Of a stretch of DNA of 64,000 bases, positions 17,575 through 27,380 are shown piece by piece; the stretch's first letter is position 1; the number at the start of each line of letters is the position of its first letter. The notes below the pieces were generated by a model. That model was not told the origin of the DNA and made no database searches. It saw only the letters and a program-made list of their open reading frames with translations. This DNA is from CAIKMD01 sp963803265. GTDB taxonomy: Bacteria > Pseudomonadota > Alphaproteobacteria > ATCC43930 > CGMCC-115725. The position numbers and the translations under genes are program-made. Location: NCBI GenBank assembly GCA_963803265.1, contig CAWDLZ010000010.1:62001-126000 (forward strand), given 5' to 3'.

Positions 17575-18585
17575 ATGCCAGACGGGCTGACCCGGAATTA
17601 TGCCGCCATCGTTCTTCTCGCCGGCCTCGCCGCGGCGTTGCCCTCGCGCGCCGGCGCCGAGGACATCACGATCGGCCTCCTTAAATCGGCCGGGTCGACC
17701 GCCGTCTATCTCGCCCAGGACAAGGGCTATTTCGCGGCCGAGGGGCTCAACGCCCACTTCATGTTCTTCGATGCCGCTGAGCCGATCGCCGTGGCGGCGG
17801 TTGCCGGCGCGATCGATATCGGCTCGGTCGGCACCTCGGCCGGGATGTTCAGCCTCGGCGCGCAGGGGGTCCTCAAGCTGATCGGCGGTCAGTCGCGCGA
17901 ATTCCCCGGCTTTCAGACCTTGGCGTTTCTCGTCTCCAACCGCGCCTACGAGGCCGGGCTCAAGACGTTCAAGGATCTCGGCGGGCATTCGGTCGCGGTC
18001 GCCCAGATCGGTTCGGGCTCGCATTACAGCGTGACGCTGATCGCGGCGAAATACGGGATCGACCTCAAAACCATCCGGATCTTGCCGTTGCAGTCGATTC
18101 CCAATCAGCTCTCGGCGGTCACCGGCGGCCAGGCCGATGCCGCGGTCGTCGCCGGGACGCCGGTGCTGCCAGCGATCGAGCGCGGCGACGTGCGCCTCCT
18201 CGGCTGGGTCGGCGACGAGGCGCCGTGGCAGATCGGCGCGATCTTCGTCTCGACCAAGGTCAACACCGAACGGCACGACATGATCGAGCGCTTCCTGCGC
18301 GCCTTCCGCAAGGGAGCGCAGGAATATCACGACGCCTTCACCGGCCCGGGCGAGAAGCGCCGGGACGGCCCCAACGCGCCCGAGGTGCTCGCCGTCATGG
18401 CCAAGTACACGGGTCAGCCGGCCGAGCGGCTCCGCCAAGCGATCGCCTATATCGACCCGCAAGGCCGCGTCGATCTTAGGGACCTGCAGCGCCAGATCGA
18501 TTGGTTCCGGTCGCAGAACCTGTTGAAGCGCGACGCGAAGATCGCGGATATGCTCGACCCGAGCACCGTGATCGCGCTGCCCTAA
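17575..18585 (+). CDS. ABC transporter substrate-binding protein, NMT1/SsuA-like
   Basis: Periplasmic binding protein of the NMT1/THI5-like type II fold, 336 residues. ATG 17575 follows GAGAAGGA; an earlier ATG at 17509 lacks a ribosome site and would bury the signal. The signal peptide ends PSRAGA-E, and the mature protein starts DITIGLLKSAGSTAVYLAQD, the usual first strand and helix. Family members bind sulfonates, nitrate, aromatic acids or pyrimidine precursors. No ABC permease or ATPase is next to it. It overlaps the tail of the 4-hydroxybenzoate hydroxylase gene by four bases. Confidence 0.88.
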   Translation: MPDGLTRNYAAIVLLAGLAAALPSRAGAEDITIGLLKSAGSTAVYLAQDKGYFAAEGLNAHFMFFDAAEPIAVAAVAGAIDIGSVGTSAGMFSLGAQGVLKLIGGQSREFPGFQTLAFLVSNRAYEAGLKTFKDLGGHSVAVAQIGSGSHYSVTLIAAKYGIDLKTIRILPLQSIPNQLSAVTGGQADAAVVAGTPVLPAIERGDVRLLGWVGDEAPWQIGAIFVSTKVNTERHDMIERFLRAFRKGAQEYHDAFTGPGEKRRDGPNAPEVLAVMAKYTGQPAERLRQAIAYIDPQGRVDLRDLQRQIDWFRSQNLLKRDAKIADMLDPSTVIALP

Positions 18586-19758
18586 TCCATCGGCAAGCCG
18601 ACGTAATTCTCGGCCAGCGCCGTCGCCGCGGCGCGCGAGCCGACGACGTAAGCGAGATCGGCAAGATGGATGCGCCGTTCGAACGAGGTCTCGGCATCGT
18701 TGCGGTGAAGCATCGTCGTCATGTACCAGGAGAAGCGCTCGTATTTCCAAATCCGCGGCAGAACCGCGGCGCTATAGCCGTGCAAGGCCTCCCTGCTGCC
18801 TCTTTTGTACCAGGCCTCGAGCGCGCGCGAGAGCACCAGCACGTCGGCCACGGCGAGATTGAGGCCCTTTGCGCCGGTGGGCGGAACGATATGCGCGGCG
18901 TCGCCGGCGATGTAGAGGCGGCCATATTGCATGGTCTCGCATACGAAACTGCGCATGCCGACAATGCCCTTCTGGAAAATCGGGCCCTCGACCAAAGTCC
19001 AGCCCGGACATTGAAAGCGCGCCTGCATCTCGGCCCAGATGCGGGCGTCGGGCCAGGCCTCGATCGGGTCGTCCGGATCGCACTGGACATAAAGGCGCTG
19101 GATCTGCGGCGTGCGCGTGCTGAGAAGTGCAAATCCGCGCTCGTGGCGGGAATAAATGCAGCTCGTGATAGGAGCGCGGCGCCTCGGCCAGGATGCCGAG
19201 CCAGCCCCAGGGATAGACGATCTGATGCTCGGTCCTCGCCGCCGCCGGGATCGCCTGCCGGCTCGGCCCGTGGAACCCGTCGCAGCCGACCAGAAAATCG
19301 CAATGCAGCTCCTCGGCCGCGCCGTCGCCGTTGCGAAACGCGATCCAAGGGTGCTCGCCGTCGATCCCGTGCAGCGCCACCTCCCCGACCGAAAAGACGA
19401 TCGCGCCGCCCGAGGCCAAGCGCGCGGCAACCAGATCCTTGATCACTTCGTGCTGCGCGTAGACGACAACCCTCTTGCCGCCGGTCAGCTCGACGAAATC
19501 GATGTGATGGCGGCGCCCGTCGAACTGAAAGGTTATTCCGGTATCGAAGCTGCCCTCGCGCATCATCCTGGCACCGAGCCCCATCCCGTTCATCAGGTTG
19601 ACGACCCATTGCTCGAGGACCCCGGCGCGGATCGTGCTTTCGATTTCGGCGCGGCTGCGATTCTCGATGATGACGGAGTCGATGCCCGCGCGATGCAGGA
19701 AGTGCGATAGGAAAAGACCGGCGGGCCCGGCGCCGATGATGCCGATTTGGGTGCGCAT
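18582..19758 (-). CDS. pobA: 4-hydroxybenzoate 3-monooxygenase (frameshifted)
   Basis: FAD- and NADPH-dependent hydroxylase that turns 4-hydroxybenzoate into protocatechuate. The N-terminal part, from ATG 19758, has IGIIGAGPAGLFLSHFL (FAD site), SRAEIESTIRAGVLEQ and SYHEL. The C-terminal part, in another frame, has IYSRHERGFALLS, GDAAHIVPPTGAKGLNLA and the end GLPMD. Removing one base at about 19158 joins SYHEL to IYSRHERGFAL and gives about 391 residues, the normal PobA length. No other lesion is seen, so a sequencing error is more likely than decay. No protocatechuate dioxygenase genes are in the window. Confidence 0.88.
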
Positions 19759-19846
19759 CGTCAGGAGACTAAGCCCCAATCGCGGGCTTCGACAAGGCGC
19801 TTGCCAGCGGCTTATGATGCGCCGCGTTAAATATCGGGGGAGAAAC

Positions 19847-20995
19847 ATGGCCAATGAAGCGCATTGGGTCGCGGCCTGGACCAACGGTCTCGTCACCGTT
19901 GACAAGGCCGCGTTCGACAATCAGACGCTGCGGATGGTCGCACGGGTCACCATCGGGGGCGCGCGGCTGCGCGTGCGCCTCTCGAACCTCTATGGCGCCG
20001 AGAAGCTCGCCCTGGGCGCGGTGCGGGTGGGATTGCGTAGCGGTGCCACCGCTGGCGTGGTGCCGGGCTCGGATCGGAAGCTCACCTTCGGCGGCGATGA
20101 TTCCGTCGCCATCGCGCCGGGCACGCTCGCCGTGAGCGATGCCGTCGAGCTCGATTTCCCGGCGCTCGCCGATCTCGCCGTGAGCGTCCACGTGCTGGGC
20201 GCGGTGCGCGAAAGCTTTCCCATCACCGGCCACGGCAATTGCCACCAGACCAATTATCTCTCGCCTCCGGGCGACTTCACCGCGGCGCTCGCGATGCCGG
20301 TCAAGGAAACCACCGAGAACTGGTACTTCCTCAGCGCGATCGAGGTGGTGGCGCCCAAGGATACGCTCGGCATACTGTGCTTCGGCGATTCGCTCACCGA
20401 AGGCAATCTGTCGAGTCTCGATAGCAATAATCGTTGGCCCGATCAGCTCGCCCGGCGCCTCAACGCGCGCGGTGGCCGCCTGTGCGCCGTGATCAACCAG
20501 GGCATCGGCGGCAACCGCATCCTCCACGACCTGCGCGGCGAAAGCGCGCTGCGGCGCTTCGACCGCGACGTGCTGGCCCAGACCGGCGTCAGCCATGTCA
20601 TCGCCTATATCGGCACCAACGATCTGCGCAATCAGCGCGGCAACCGGGACGAGATCGTGACGTCGGAGCAGATGATCGCGGGGTTGAAGCAGATCGCCCT
20701 GCGCGCGCGGGCCAAGGGGCTCAAAATCTATGGCGCCACGATGATCCCGTACGAGAACGAAACCTATCATCCCGGCGCGTGGACTCCGGCGGGCGAGGCG
20801 AAGCGCCAGGCGATCAACCAATGGATCAGGCAGGGCGGCGCGTTCGACGCCGTCATCGATTTCGACGCGGCGGTGCGCGATCCCGCCCATCCGACGGCCA
20901 TGCTCGCCGCCTATGATTGCGGCGACCACCTGCATCCCAGCGACAATGGCTATCGCCGCATGGGCGATTCGATCGACCTCGCGCTGTTCGATTAG
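19847..20995 (+). CDS. SGNH/GDSL-type hydrolase
   Basis: 382-residue esterase or lipase of the SGNH superfamily. The N-terminal half (about 10-165) is a beta-rich domain with SNLYG, as in GDSL enzymes related to rhamnogalacturonan acetylesterases. The catalytic half has block I FGDSLTEG (S182), block II GIGGNRI, block III YIGTNDL and block V DHLHPSDNGY (D360, H363). ATG 19847 has CGGGGGAGA upstream. No signal peptide is evident, so it is predicted to be cytoplasmic. The likely job is deacylation of a small ester or sugar. It is divergent from pobA and convergent with the binding protein at 21005. Confidence 0.88.
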   Translation: MANEAHWVAAWTNGLVTVDKAAFDNQTLRMVARVTIGGARLRVRLSNLYGAEKLALGAVRVGLRSGATAGVVPGSDRKLTFGGDDSVAIAPGTLAVSDAVELDFPALADLAVSVHVLGAVRESFPITGHGNCHQTNYLSPPGDFTAALAMPVKETTENWYFLSAIEVVAPKDTLGILCFGDSLTEGNLSSLDSNNRWPDQLARRLNARGGRLCAVINQGIGGNRILHDLRGESALRRFDRDVLAQTGVSHVIAYIGTNDLRNQRGNRDEIVTSEQMIAGLKQIALRARAKGLKIYGATMIPYENETYHPGAWTPAGEAKRQAINQWIRQGGAFDAVIDFDAAVRDPAHPTAMLAAYDCGDHLHPSDNGYRRMGDSIDLALFD

Positions 20996-21004
20996 CCTTG
21001 GCCC

Positions 21005-21934
21005 CTACTCGACGATGAGGCTTTTCGCGTCCGGATTGCCCTTGATGAGCTGCTGCTCTTTCGCGATGTCGATCCAGAATTGGATCTGCTTCGGGGTGAC
21101 GTTGACGGTAAGCGGCGGCACCGGGATCGACGCAACCACCTGAATCGGCAGGCCGGTATATTTGGCGATCGCCTGGTTGGTCTCGTCCGGATGGGTCTTG
21201 ATGAAGCCCTGCGCTTCTTTCATGCCGTCGCGAAGCGCCTCGACCGCGTCTTTGTGGTCGGCCGCCCATTTGCGCGTCGTCACGTAGACGACGGTAAGCG
21301 TCCCGTCCGGCGTGTCCTGGAGCCAGTCGGAGACCGCCTTCGCGACGCCGGACTGGACGACCCGCGCCGTGAACGGCGCCTGCATCGGATAGGCGTCGAT
21401 CTGGCCGCTTTTCAAAGCGTCGCCCGCCTGCGGAAATCCGACCTCGATATATTTGACGCTGTCGGGATCGACGCCGTTCGCCTTCAAGGTCCGTCGTAGC
21501 ATGATGTGGAGAAGCGCACCCAGCCCGGGCACGCCCACGGTCTTGCCCTTCAAGTCGGTCGGCTTCTCGATGCCCGAGCCGGGCCGGGCCACCAGAACGT
21601 CGCCGGGCAGCGGATAAACGGCGCCGCCCGCGATGACGACGAGGTCGAGACCGGCGTCGTTCGCCTGCAGCACCGAGGGCATGGTGGGCCCGCCGATGTC
21701 CACCGAGCCGCTGACCACCGCGCCCGGGATATTCCCCGAGATCGCCGTCTGGATGAAGTCGACATCGACGCCGCGCTTTTGGAAAAAGCCCTGCTGCTCG
21801 GCGACGTAGCCCAGGGCGAAGCCGCTGACGGCGGTGTAGCTCATCTTCAATTTCTGCTGGGCGCCGGCCGGCAGTGGCCCCAAGAGGCCAAAAGCTGCCG
21901 CAGCCGCCGCAATGACCGATATATGTAAGCGCAT
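21005..21934 (-). CDS. ABC transporter substrate-binding protein, SsuA/TauA (NMT1) family
   Basis: Periplasmic binding protein, 309 residues, signal peptide ending LPAGA-Q, then LKMSYTAVSGFALGYVAEQQG. ATG 21934 has GGGAGGATC upstream. The ORF stays open further 5', but the region overlaps the divergent ATPase promoter. It lies 110 bases from the divergently transcribed ATPase-permease-permease genes at 22045-24352, which together make one SsuABC/TauABC-type importer. Substrates of the family include alkanesulfonates, taurine, nitrate and aromatic acids; nothing here (no monooxygenase of the SsuD/TauD kind) identifies it. Confidence 0.88.
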   Translation of the reverse strand: MRLHISVIAAAAAAFGLLGPLPAGAQQKLKMSYTAVSGFALGYVAEQQGFFQKRGVDVDFIQTAISGNIPGAVVSGSVDIGGPTMPSVLQANDAGLDLVVIAGGAVYPLPGDVLVARPGSGIEKPTDLKGKTVGVPGLGALLHIMLRRTLKANGVDPDSVKYIEVGFPQAGDALKSGQIDAYPMQAPFTARVVQSGVAKAVSDWLQDTPDGTLTVVYVTTRKWAADHKDAVEALRDGMKEAQGFIKTHPDETNQAIAKYTGLPIQVVASIPVPPLTVNVTPKQIQFWIDIAKEQQLIKGNPDAKSLIVE

Positions 21935-22044
21935 CGCCCGATCCTCCCACTCGCCGTTGCGGCAAACTATCACAGAAAGCCAGCGGATTATAGCGGGCTT
22001 GCCGGCTCGACATTCCTCGCGGGGGAAGGCAATCTTGCCGCCCC

Positions 22045-22836
22045 ATGGCAGAAACCACGACGGCAACTTCCGGCACCGAAACGCTGATCGAATTCCGCAA
22101 GGTGTCTCATTCCTTCGGTCGGCAGCCCATCCTTCAGGACATAAACCTCGCGGTGCGCCAGTCGGAATTCGTGTGCATGGTTGGCCCTTCGGGCTGCGGC
22201 AAGACCACGATGCTGCGCATGGTCGCGGGGCTGCAGATGCCGACCGAGGGCGCCGTGATCCACGCCGGCCGGATCGTCACCGAGCCCGCCCACGCGATCG
22301 CCTTCATGTTCCAGGATTACAGCAAGGCGCTGCTGCCTTGGCGCAGCGCCGCCGGCAATGTCTCGCTGGCGCTCGAGGCGAGCGGAGTTGCGCGCGCCGC
22401 GCGCACCGAGCGCATCGTGGAGTTGCTGGCCAAGGTCGGGCTCGCCGGGCATGCCGAGCAGTTTCCGATCCAGCTTTCCGGCGGCATGCAGCAGCGCTTG
22501 CAGATCGCCCGCTGCCTCGGGCAGGAGCCCTCGGTGCTGCTGATGGACGAGCCGTTCGGCGCCCTCGATGCAATGACGCGTCAGGCGTTACAGGACGAGC
22601 TACTGCGGATCATCGAGGCCAGCAAGACGACGGCGCTCTTCGTCACCCACGATCTCGACGAGGCGATCTATCTCGGCAACCGAGTGGTGGCGCTGCGCCC
22701 CAACCCGGGCCGGATCGCGCAGATCTTCGAGGTCAACCTGCCGCACCCGCGCAACCAGCTCGCCACTCGCGAGCATCCCGAATTCCTGCGCTTGCGCCGG
22801 GCGCTGTTCGATTTCGTCAGCGAGGGCGCGACGTGA
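22045..22836 (+). CDS. ABC transporter ATP-binding protein, SsuB/TauB family
   Basis: 263-residue ATPase that powers the importer encoded around it. Walker A GPSGCGKTT with K53, Q-loop FQDYSKALLPWR, signature LSGGMQQRLQIARCL, Walker B VLLMDEPFGALD and H-loop LFVTHDLDEAI are all present. The LLPWR after the Q-loop is typical of the nitrate/sulfonate/taurine group. Its stop overlaps the GTG start of the first permease gene as GTGA. It shares a 110-base divergent promoter region with the binding-protein gene at 21005-21934. Confidence 0.93.
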   Translation: MAETTTATSGTETLIEFRKVSHSFGRQPILQDINLAVRQSEFVCMVGPSGCGKTTMLRMVAGLQMPTEGAVIHAGRIVTEPAHAIAFMFQDYSKALLPWRSAAGNVSLALEASGVARAARTERIVELLAKVGLAGHAEQFPIQLSGGMQQRLQIARCLGQEPSVLLMDEPFGALDAMTRQALQDELLRIIEASKTTALFVTHDLDEAIYLGNRVVALRPNPGRIAQIFEVNLPHPRNQLATREHPEFLRLRRALFDFVSEGAT

Positions 22837-23591
22837 AGTTCCTCAAGGGGCTGGTCTTTCCGCTCGGCTTTCTCGCCTTCTGGGAAATCGGCATGCGCGC
22901 TTTCCATGTCGAAAGCGATTCCCTGGCGCCGCCCTCGCAGATCGCGGTGGCGTTTTATGACGCGGTCCGCGATGGGACGATCGCCCACCGGACGGCCGAG
23001 ACCTTGCTCGCGGCGCTGATGGGGCTTGCCATCGGCGGCGGCTCAGCACTCCTCTTCGGCATCGTGCTCGGCCTGGTGCCCGCTTGCGCGCGGCTGATGC
23101 GGTTCTCGGTGGAGGTGCTGCGGCCGATCCCCCCGGTCGCGCTGATTCCGATCGCGATGCTGATTTTCGGGTTCGGCTTTCCGATGGAGATCACGCTGTG
23201 CGCCTTCGCCTGCTTCTGGCCGGTGGCGATCTATGGCCAGGCCGCGATTGCCAATATCGAGCCGCAGCTCTTGGATCTGAGCCGCGTGTTGCGGCTTTCG
23301 CCCGTGGGCCGCGTCATTAAGATCGTGCTGCCCGCTGCGCTGCCGCGCTATTTCGTGGCGTTTCGTCTCTCGGCCGCCGTGGCGCTTATCATCGCGGTCA
23401 CGGTCGAGATCGCGATCAATCCCTTGGGGCTGGGGTTCGAGCTGATGAAGGCGTCGCAATCGCTTCACCCCGACCGCATGTTCGCCATGCTGCTGTGGAT
23501 CGGGTTCGTCGGCTGGACCCTCAATTGGGGTCTGCTGCTCGCGCAGCGGCGCCTCTTCGGCGCCGCCGCGATGGCGGCGGTCGCCCGATGA
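22833..23591 (+). CDS. ABC transporter permease, SsuC/TauC family (first copy)
   Basis: 252-residue inner-membrane permease with about six spans. The start is GTG 22833, overlapping the ATPase stop. The BPD permease (EAA) loop reads SRVLRLSPVGRVIKIVLPAALP, with the conserved G and the PAALP end. An N-terminal helix starts FLKGLVFPLGFLAFWEIGMR. It is followed at once by a second, distinct permease, so the channel is likely a heterodimer, although SsuC-type systems usually use one permease as a homodimer. Confidence 0.92.
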   Translation: MKFLKGLVFPLGFLAFWEIGMRAFHVESDSLAPPSQIAVAFYDAVRDGTIAHRTAETLLAALMGLAIGGGSALLFGIVLGLVPACARLMRFSVEVLRPIPPVALIPIAMLIFGFGFPMEITLCAFACFWPVAIYGQAAIANIEPQLLDLSRVLRLSPVGRVIKIVLPAALPRYFVAFRLSAAVALIIAVTVEIAINPLGLGFELMKASQSLHPDRMFAMLLWIGFVGWTLNWGLLLAQRRLFGAAAMAAVAR

Positions 23592-24352
23592 GCGGCTTCG
23601 CGCGCGTCGCCTGGTATCTCGGCAGTATCGCGGTCACCGCGCTCCTCGTCGTGCTGTGGCAGCTTGCCGCCGATCATGGCGGCATCCCGCCCGTGTTCCT
23701 GCCCGGGCCCGACCGGGCCTGGGACGCGCTCACCCATGGTTTCGCCGGTGGCGCGCTCGCATCCGTCGCCGCGGCGACGGTGCGGCGGATGATCTATGGC
23801 TGGATGCTCGCCTCGGGTTTTGGCGTCGTGTTGGGCGCGCTCATCGCCAGCTCGCGGGCGGCGCGCGACTATATCGGCCCGACGCTCGAGATCATCCGGC
23901 CGGTGCCGGTCTCGGCCTTCATGCCGATCGTGATCGCCTTCCTCGGCCTTACTGGCGACATGGTGCTGGTGGTGATCGCGATCGGCGCCATATGGCCGGT
24001 GCTGCTCGCCACCGTGCACGGGGTTTCGGCGGTCGAGCCGCGCCTCGTCGATGTCGGCCGCGTCTTGAAGCTCGGCCGGCTCGCGATGCTATGGAAGGTC
24101 GCGCTGCCCAATGCACTGCCCGACATACTGGCGGGCGCGCGGCTCGGCCTGACCGTGGCGCTCATCCTAACTGTCATCGGCGAGATGCTGACGAGCGAGA
24201 ACGGGCTCGGCTTTTACATTCTGCTCGAGGGCCGCGCCTTCCACTCGGCCAACCTCTTCGGCGGCGTGATTCTGCTGGGCGCCATTGGCCTGGTCAGCAA
24301 TCTCGGCTTGCAGGCCGCCGAATCCTATCTGCTGCGCTGGACGCGTCGCTGA
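23588..24352 (+). CDS. ABC transporter permease, SsuC/TauC family (second copy)
   Basis: 254-residue membrane permease overlapping the previous gene (ATGA). About six hydrophobic helices; the EAA loop reads GRVLKLGRLAMLWKVALPNALP. It differs clearly from the first permease, so both are probably needed for a heterodimeric channel. It ends 1 base before the convergent MFS gene at 24354. Together with 21005, 22045 and 22833 it makes a complete importer. Confidence 0.92.
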   Translation: MSGFARVAWYLGSIAVTALLVVLWQLAADHGGIPPVFLPGPDRAWDALTHGFAGGALASVAAATVRRMIYGWMLASGFGVVLGALIASSRAARDYIGPTLEIIRPVPVSAFMPIVIAFLGLTGDMVLVVIAIGAIWPVLLATVHGVSAVEPRLVDVGRVLKLGRLAMLWKVALPNALPDILAGARLGLTVALILTVIGEMLTSENGLGFYILLEGRAFHSANLFGGVILLGAIGLVSNLGLQAAESYLLRWTRR

Positions 24353-24353
24353 G

Positions 24354-25723
24354 CTATTCCGCCGGCGACAGCACCTCGAGCACCTGGCTGCGGGTCTCGA
24401 TCGCATAGAAATACGCGACGAGGGCGCCCATCAGCGCGAACAGCCCGAACACCACAAAGACCGCGTTGATGCCATAGGCCGGCAACACGAAGCCCACGAC
24501 CACCGGCCCGGCGTAGGAGGCGGCGCGCTGGAAGGCGCTCGCCACGCCGCCGCCCAACGCGCGCAATTGGGTCGGATAGATTTCCGCCGTGTAGGTGGCG
24601 AGGCCCAAAGCGAGGAAGCTGCAAAAGAAGAACGCGCCCGAGACGATGGCGAGCACGACGGGCGCGCTGAGCGGCCCCAGGAACGCGAAGGACAAGAGCG
24701 GCACGCAGCACACGCCGAGCCCGAGGATGAACATTGGCCGCCGCCCGATCGCCTCGATCAGATAGAGCGTGAGCAGGGCGCCGCCCAGCCCGACGCCGGC
24801 GAGGATGAAGCCATAGAGCAGCGAGACCTGGACCGGCAGGTGGTAGACGATGTTGAAGAGGGAGGGCGCCCAGGCGGTGAGCCCATAAGTCACGAAATAA
24901 GTGCCGATCCACATGAGCCACACCGCGATCGTGCGCCGGCGATAGATGCCCTTGAACAGATCGGCGAAGCGCGGCTTGACCTCGCTGACCAAGGGCAGGT
25001 CGCGCGGCAGCGCGGGCAGCACCTTGCCTTCGGCCTCGGCGATGTCCTCGATCCGCTTCAGGGCGTGGTCGGCCGCGTCGAAGCGGCCGCGGCTGGCGAG
25101 CCAGCGCGCCGATTCCGGCAGCATGGTCCGCAACGGAATGACGATCAGCGCCGGAATCGCCCCGATGATGAACATCGACTGCCAGCCCCAATTAGGCACG
25201 GCAAAGACGCCGACGAGGGCGCAGACCGGCAAGCCGATCGAGAACAGGACTTGCACCGACAGCGAGAACCGGCCGCGGCCCTTCGCCTTAGCGTACTCGT
25301 TGACATAGGCGGCCATCAGCGGCACCTCGCCGCCCAGGCCGATGCCCTGGATGAAGCGCAGCCACCACATGATATCGTAACCCGAGGCGAAGGCGCAGGC
25401 CAATCCGCCTAGGCTGAAGATCAGCAGCGTCAGGATCATCATGTTCAACCGGCCCCAGCGCTCGCCGAGCCAGCCGAAGCCGATCGCTCCGATGAGCTGT
25501 CCGATGAAGCCGACGCCGATCAGCGAGCCGATCTGCGGCGGCGTGATGTGCCATAGGCCGATGAGCGGCGGCAGCACGTAAGCGATCGTGATCGAATCGA
25601 AAGCGTCGAAAAACCAGGCGCTGCAGATGATGAGCCGCATGTGCGGTGCCACGAGCAGTAAGGCAGCCGCTCGAGCCGAGCCGCGATGTTTCGCCTGTCG
25701 CCGGTAACCGCAATGTCCGCCAT
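24354..25723 (-). CDS. MFS transporter, sugar/aromatic-acid porter type (frameshifted)
   Basis: Twelve-helix carrier, strongly similar to the intact gene at 42052-43455. ATG 25723 (GGGGGAAACGGC upstream) reads MADIAVTGDRRNIAARLERLP to CSWH. The rest, from HMRLIICSAWFFDAFDSITIAYV to the stop at 24354, is in another frame. Comparison with the paralogue (RIERMPFSSWH, eight residues, SAWFFDA) shows that one base is missing near 25650-25655; this is the only apparent deletion among the broken genes here. Motifs such as GWLGERWGRLNMM, LPESARWLASRGRF and YTAEIYPTQLRALG identify the porter family that includes aromatic-acid:H+ symporters. The substrate is not known. Confidence 0.85.
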
Positions 25724-25906
25724 GCCGTTTCCCCCAAGTCATCCGCGCGGTTCGCCCGCCCCGCACTTGCCGCAACCATATCGCATGGCGCCTGTCGCGG
25801 CTACACTCTCCGGCGAGTAGAGAGGGACGGTGGATTTGACCCTGATCGGGGCTTTCGGTACCGTAAGCTCGGGTGGAAACCGGCAATCCTCACGAGGAGT
25901 TTCGCC

Positions 25907-26353
25907 ATGGCAGATGCGTCGACGCAAACCCAGGTTCCGACTTTCGCGTTTCTCGGCTCGATGCATGAGGGCATCCCGATCAGTCTCGAGAACCTCGATG
26001 CCTGCATCAAATTCTACACCGAGGTGCTTGGGCTGAAGCTCTTGAAGCGGCCGAAGGCGCTCGACGATCTCGGCCGGGGCGCCTGGCTCGGCGATGCCGA
26101 TGACAAGGTTCAGTTCCACCTGATCTGCACCGATCGCGACTACAAGCCGGGGCCGGGCACGAAATACTCGGCGACCGGGCGGCACACGGCGTGGCTGGTA
26201 AAGGACATCGAAGCCTTCCGCACCCGCATGACCGCGCTCAATATTCCTTACGGCGAGGCCAAGAACCTCCTCGGCAGCGGCAGCGCGCAGCTCTTCGTCG
26301 TCGATCCCGAAGGCCACACCTGGGAATTCCAGGAGCCGTTTCCGAAGCGTTGA
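25907..26353 (+). CDS. VOC family (glyoxalase/bleomycin-resistance fold) protein
   Basis: 148-residue single VOC module built of two beta-alpha-beta-beta-beta repeats. ATG 25907 has GAGGAG 8 bases upstream. The sequence ISLENLDACIKFYTEVLGLKL is the first repeat, RHTAWLVKDIEAF starts the second, and it ends with VVDPEGHTWEFQEPF, where the Glu is a typical metal ligand. VOC proteins can isomerise, cleave or bind small molecules; nothing here decides which. It is divergent from the MFS gene at 24354-25723 and convergent with the TRAP binding protein. Confidence 0.85.
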   Translation: MADASTQTQVPTFAFLGSMHEGIPISLENLDACIKFYTEVLGLKLLKRPKALDDLGRGAWLGDADDKVQFHLICTDRDYKPGPGTKYSATGRHTAWLVKDIEAFRTRMTALNIPYGEAKNLLGSGSAQLFVVDPEGHTWEFQEPFPKR

Positions 26354-26369
26354 TTTCGCTATTCCTCGG

Positions 26370-27380
26370 CTATTTGCCGGCTTTCACCGCGGCAAGCGCG
26401 GCACGAAACGCCGCCAGCACCTTGCCGCCGCCGGGGGTGTTCTGCGCCCAAGCGGCGGTCACCGGGGCGACGAGTTTTTCCCATTTCACCGTCTCCGCGG
26501 CGGTCGGGTATCGGACGGTTTGCTTCGGATCGGCCTTCGCGGCGTCGAGCGCCTCTTCGGCGACTTCGTCCCAGGCGTGCCCCAAGGTTCGGCTCTCGGC
26601 CTCGCCGGAATTGTCGTCGAGAATCTTGCGCACCGCGGGCGACAGCGTCTCGTAACGCTTCTTCGCCATGAACACCATGGCGGGCGCGGCACCGAGCTGG
26701 CTTTGATAATGATAGCTCGTCACTTCCGCGAGCCGGAAGGGCTGGAACGCGGTCCATGCGATCACGGTGCCGTCCACCGTCGCGCGTTGCAGCCCCTCGT
26801 AGAGATCGGTCAGCGGCAGCGAGCTTGGCGAGCCGCCGAGCTTCGTCACGACATCGGCCGCGACCTTGGCGACCACCATCATGCGCAGCCCGTCGAGGTT
26901 GGCGATCGACGGGGGCGTCTTGGCCAAATGAATCTGCGCTTGCGGGTAGACCATCAGGACGAGGGGCACGACATCCTTGAACTCCGCGTCGAACAGGCCG
27001 GACTTGTAGAGCCGCCAGAACGCGACCGAGGCATCCTCGGAACGCTCGGCCTGAAACGGCATGGTGGAAAATTCCGACAGCGGGAAAGTGCCAGGCACGT
27101 TGCTCTGGCTGCCCCAGCCGATCTGGATCACGTCGTCGAGCACCCGGCTATAAAAATTCGCGGGGCTGGCGATGGTCATGCCGTCGCGGACGTCGATCTT
27201 GACCAGGCCCTTGCCCTGCTCGTTGATGCGATCGGCCCAGGGATGGAACACCCGCAGGCTGATATGGGTGTTGGGCGGCGTGCTGGTGCCGAAGAGCAGA
27301 GTGATCTCGTCGGCTCGCGCTGCGCCGGCGGCAAAGAGGAGCGAGGCCGCGAGCGTGAGCGTCCGGCCATGCGGGCTCAT
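26370..27380 (-). CDS. TRAP-type C4-dicarboxylate transport system substrate-binding protein, DctP family
   Basis: 336-residue periplasmic binding protein of a TRAP importer, which is driven by an ion gradient. Start at ATG 27380, with GGAG 10 bases upstream and a clean signal peptide ending GAARA-DEITL. The mature sequence has ISLRVFHPWADRINEQGKG and the DctP core (GWGSQSNVPGTFPLSEF, then LRMMVVAKVAADVV). As sequenced there is no stop codon between it and the upstream hydroxylase, so the two read as one frame. The internal signal peptide and ribosome site argue for separate translation. No DctQ or DctM membrane subunits are in the window, which makes it an orphan binding protein. Confidence 0.88.
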   Translation of the reverse strand: MSPHGRTLTLAASLLFAAGAARADEITLLFGTSTPPNTHISLRVFHPWADRINEQGKGLVKIDVRDGMTIASPANFYSRVLDDVIQIGWGSQSNVPGTFPLSEFSTMPFQAERSEDASVAFWRLYKSGLFDAEFKDVVPLVLMVYPQAQIHLAKTPPSIANLDGLRMMVVAKVAADVVTKLGGSPSSLPLTDLYEGLQRATVDGTVIAWTAFQPFRLAEVTSYHYQSQLGAAPAMVFMAKKRYETLSPAVRKILDDNSGEAESRTLGHAWDEVAEEALDAAKADPKQTVRYPTAAETVKWEKLVAPVTAAWAQNTPGGGKVLAAFRAALAAVKAGK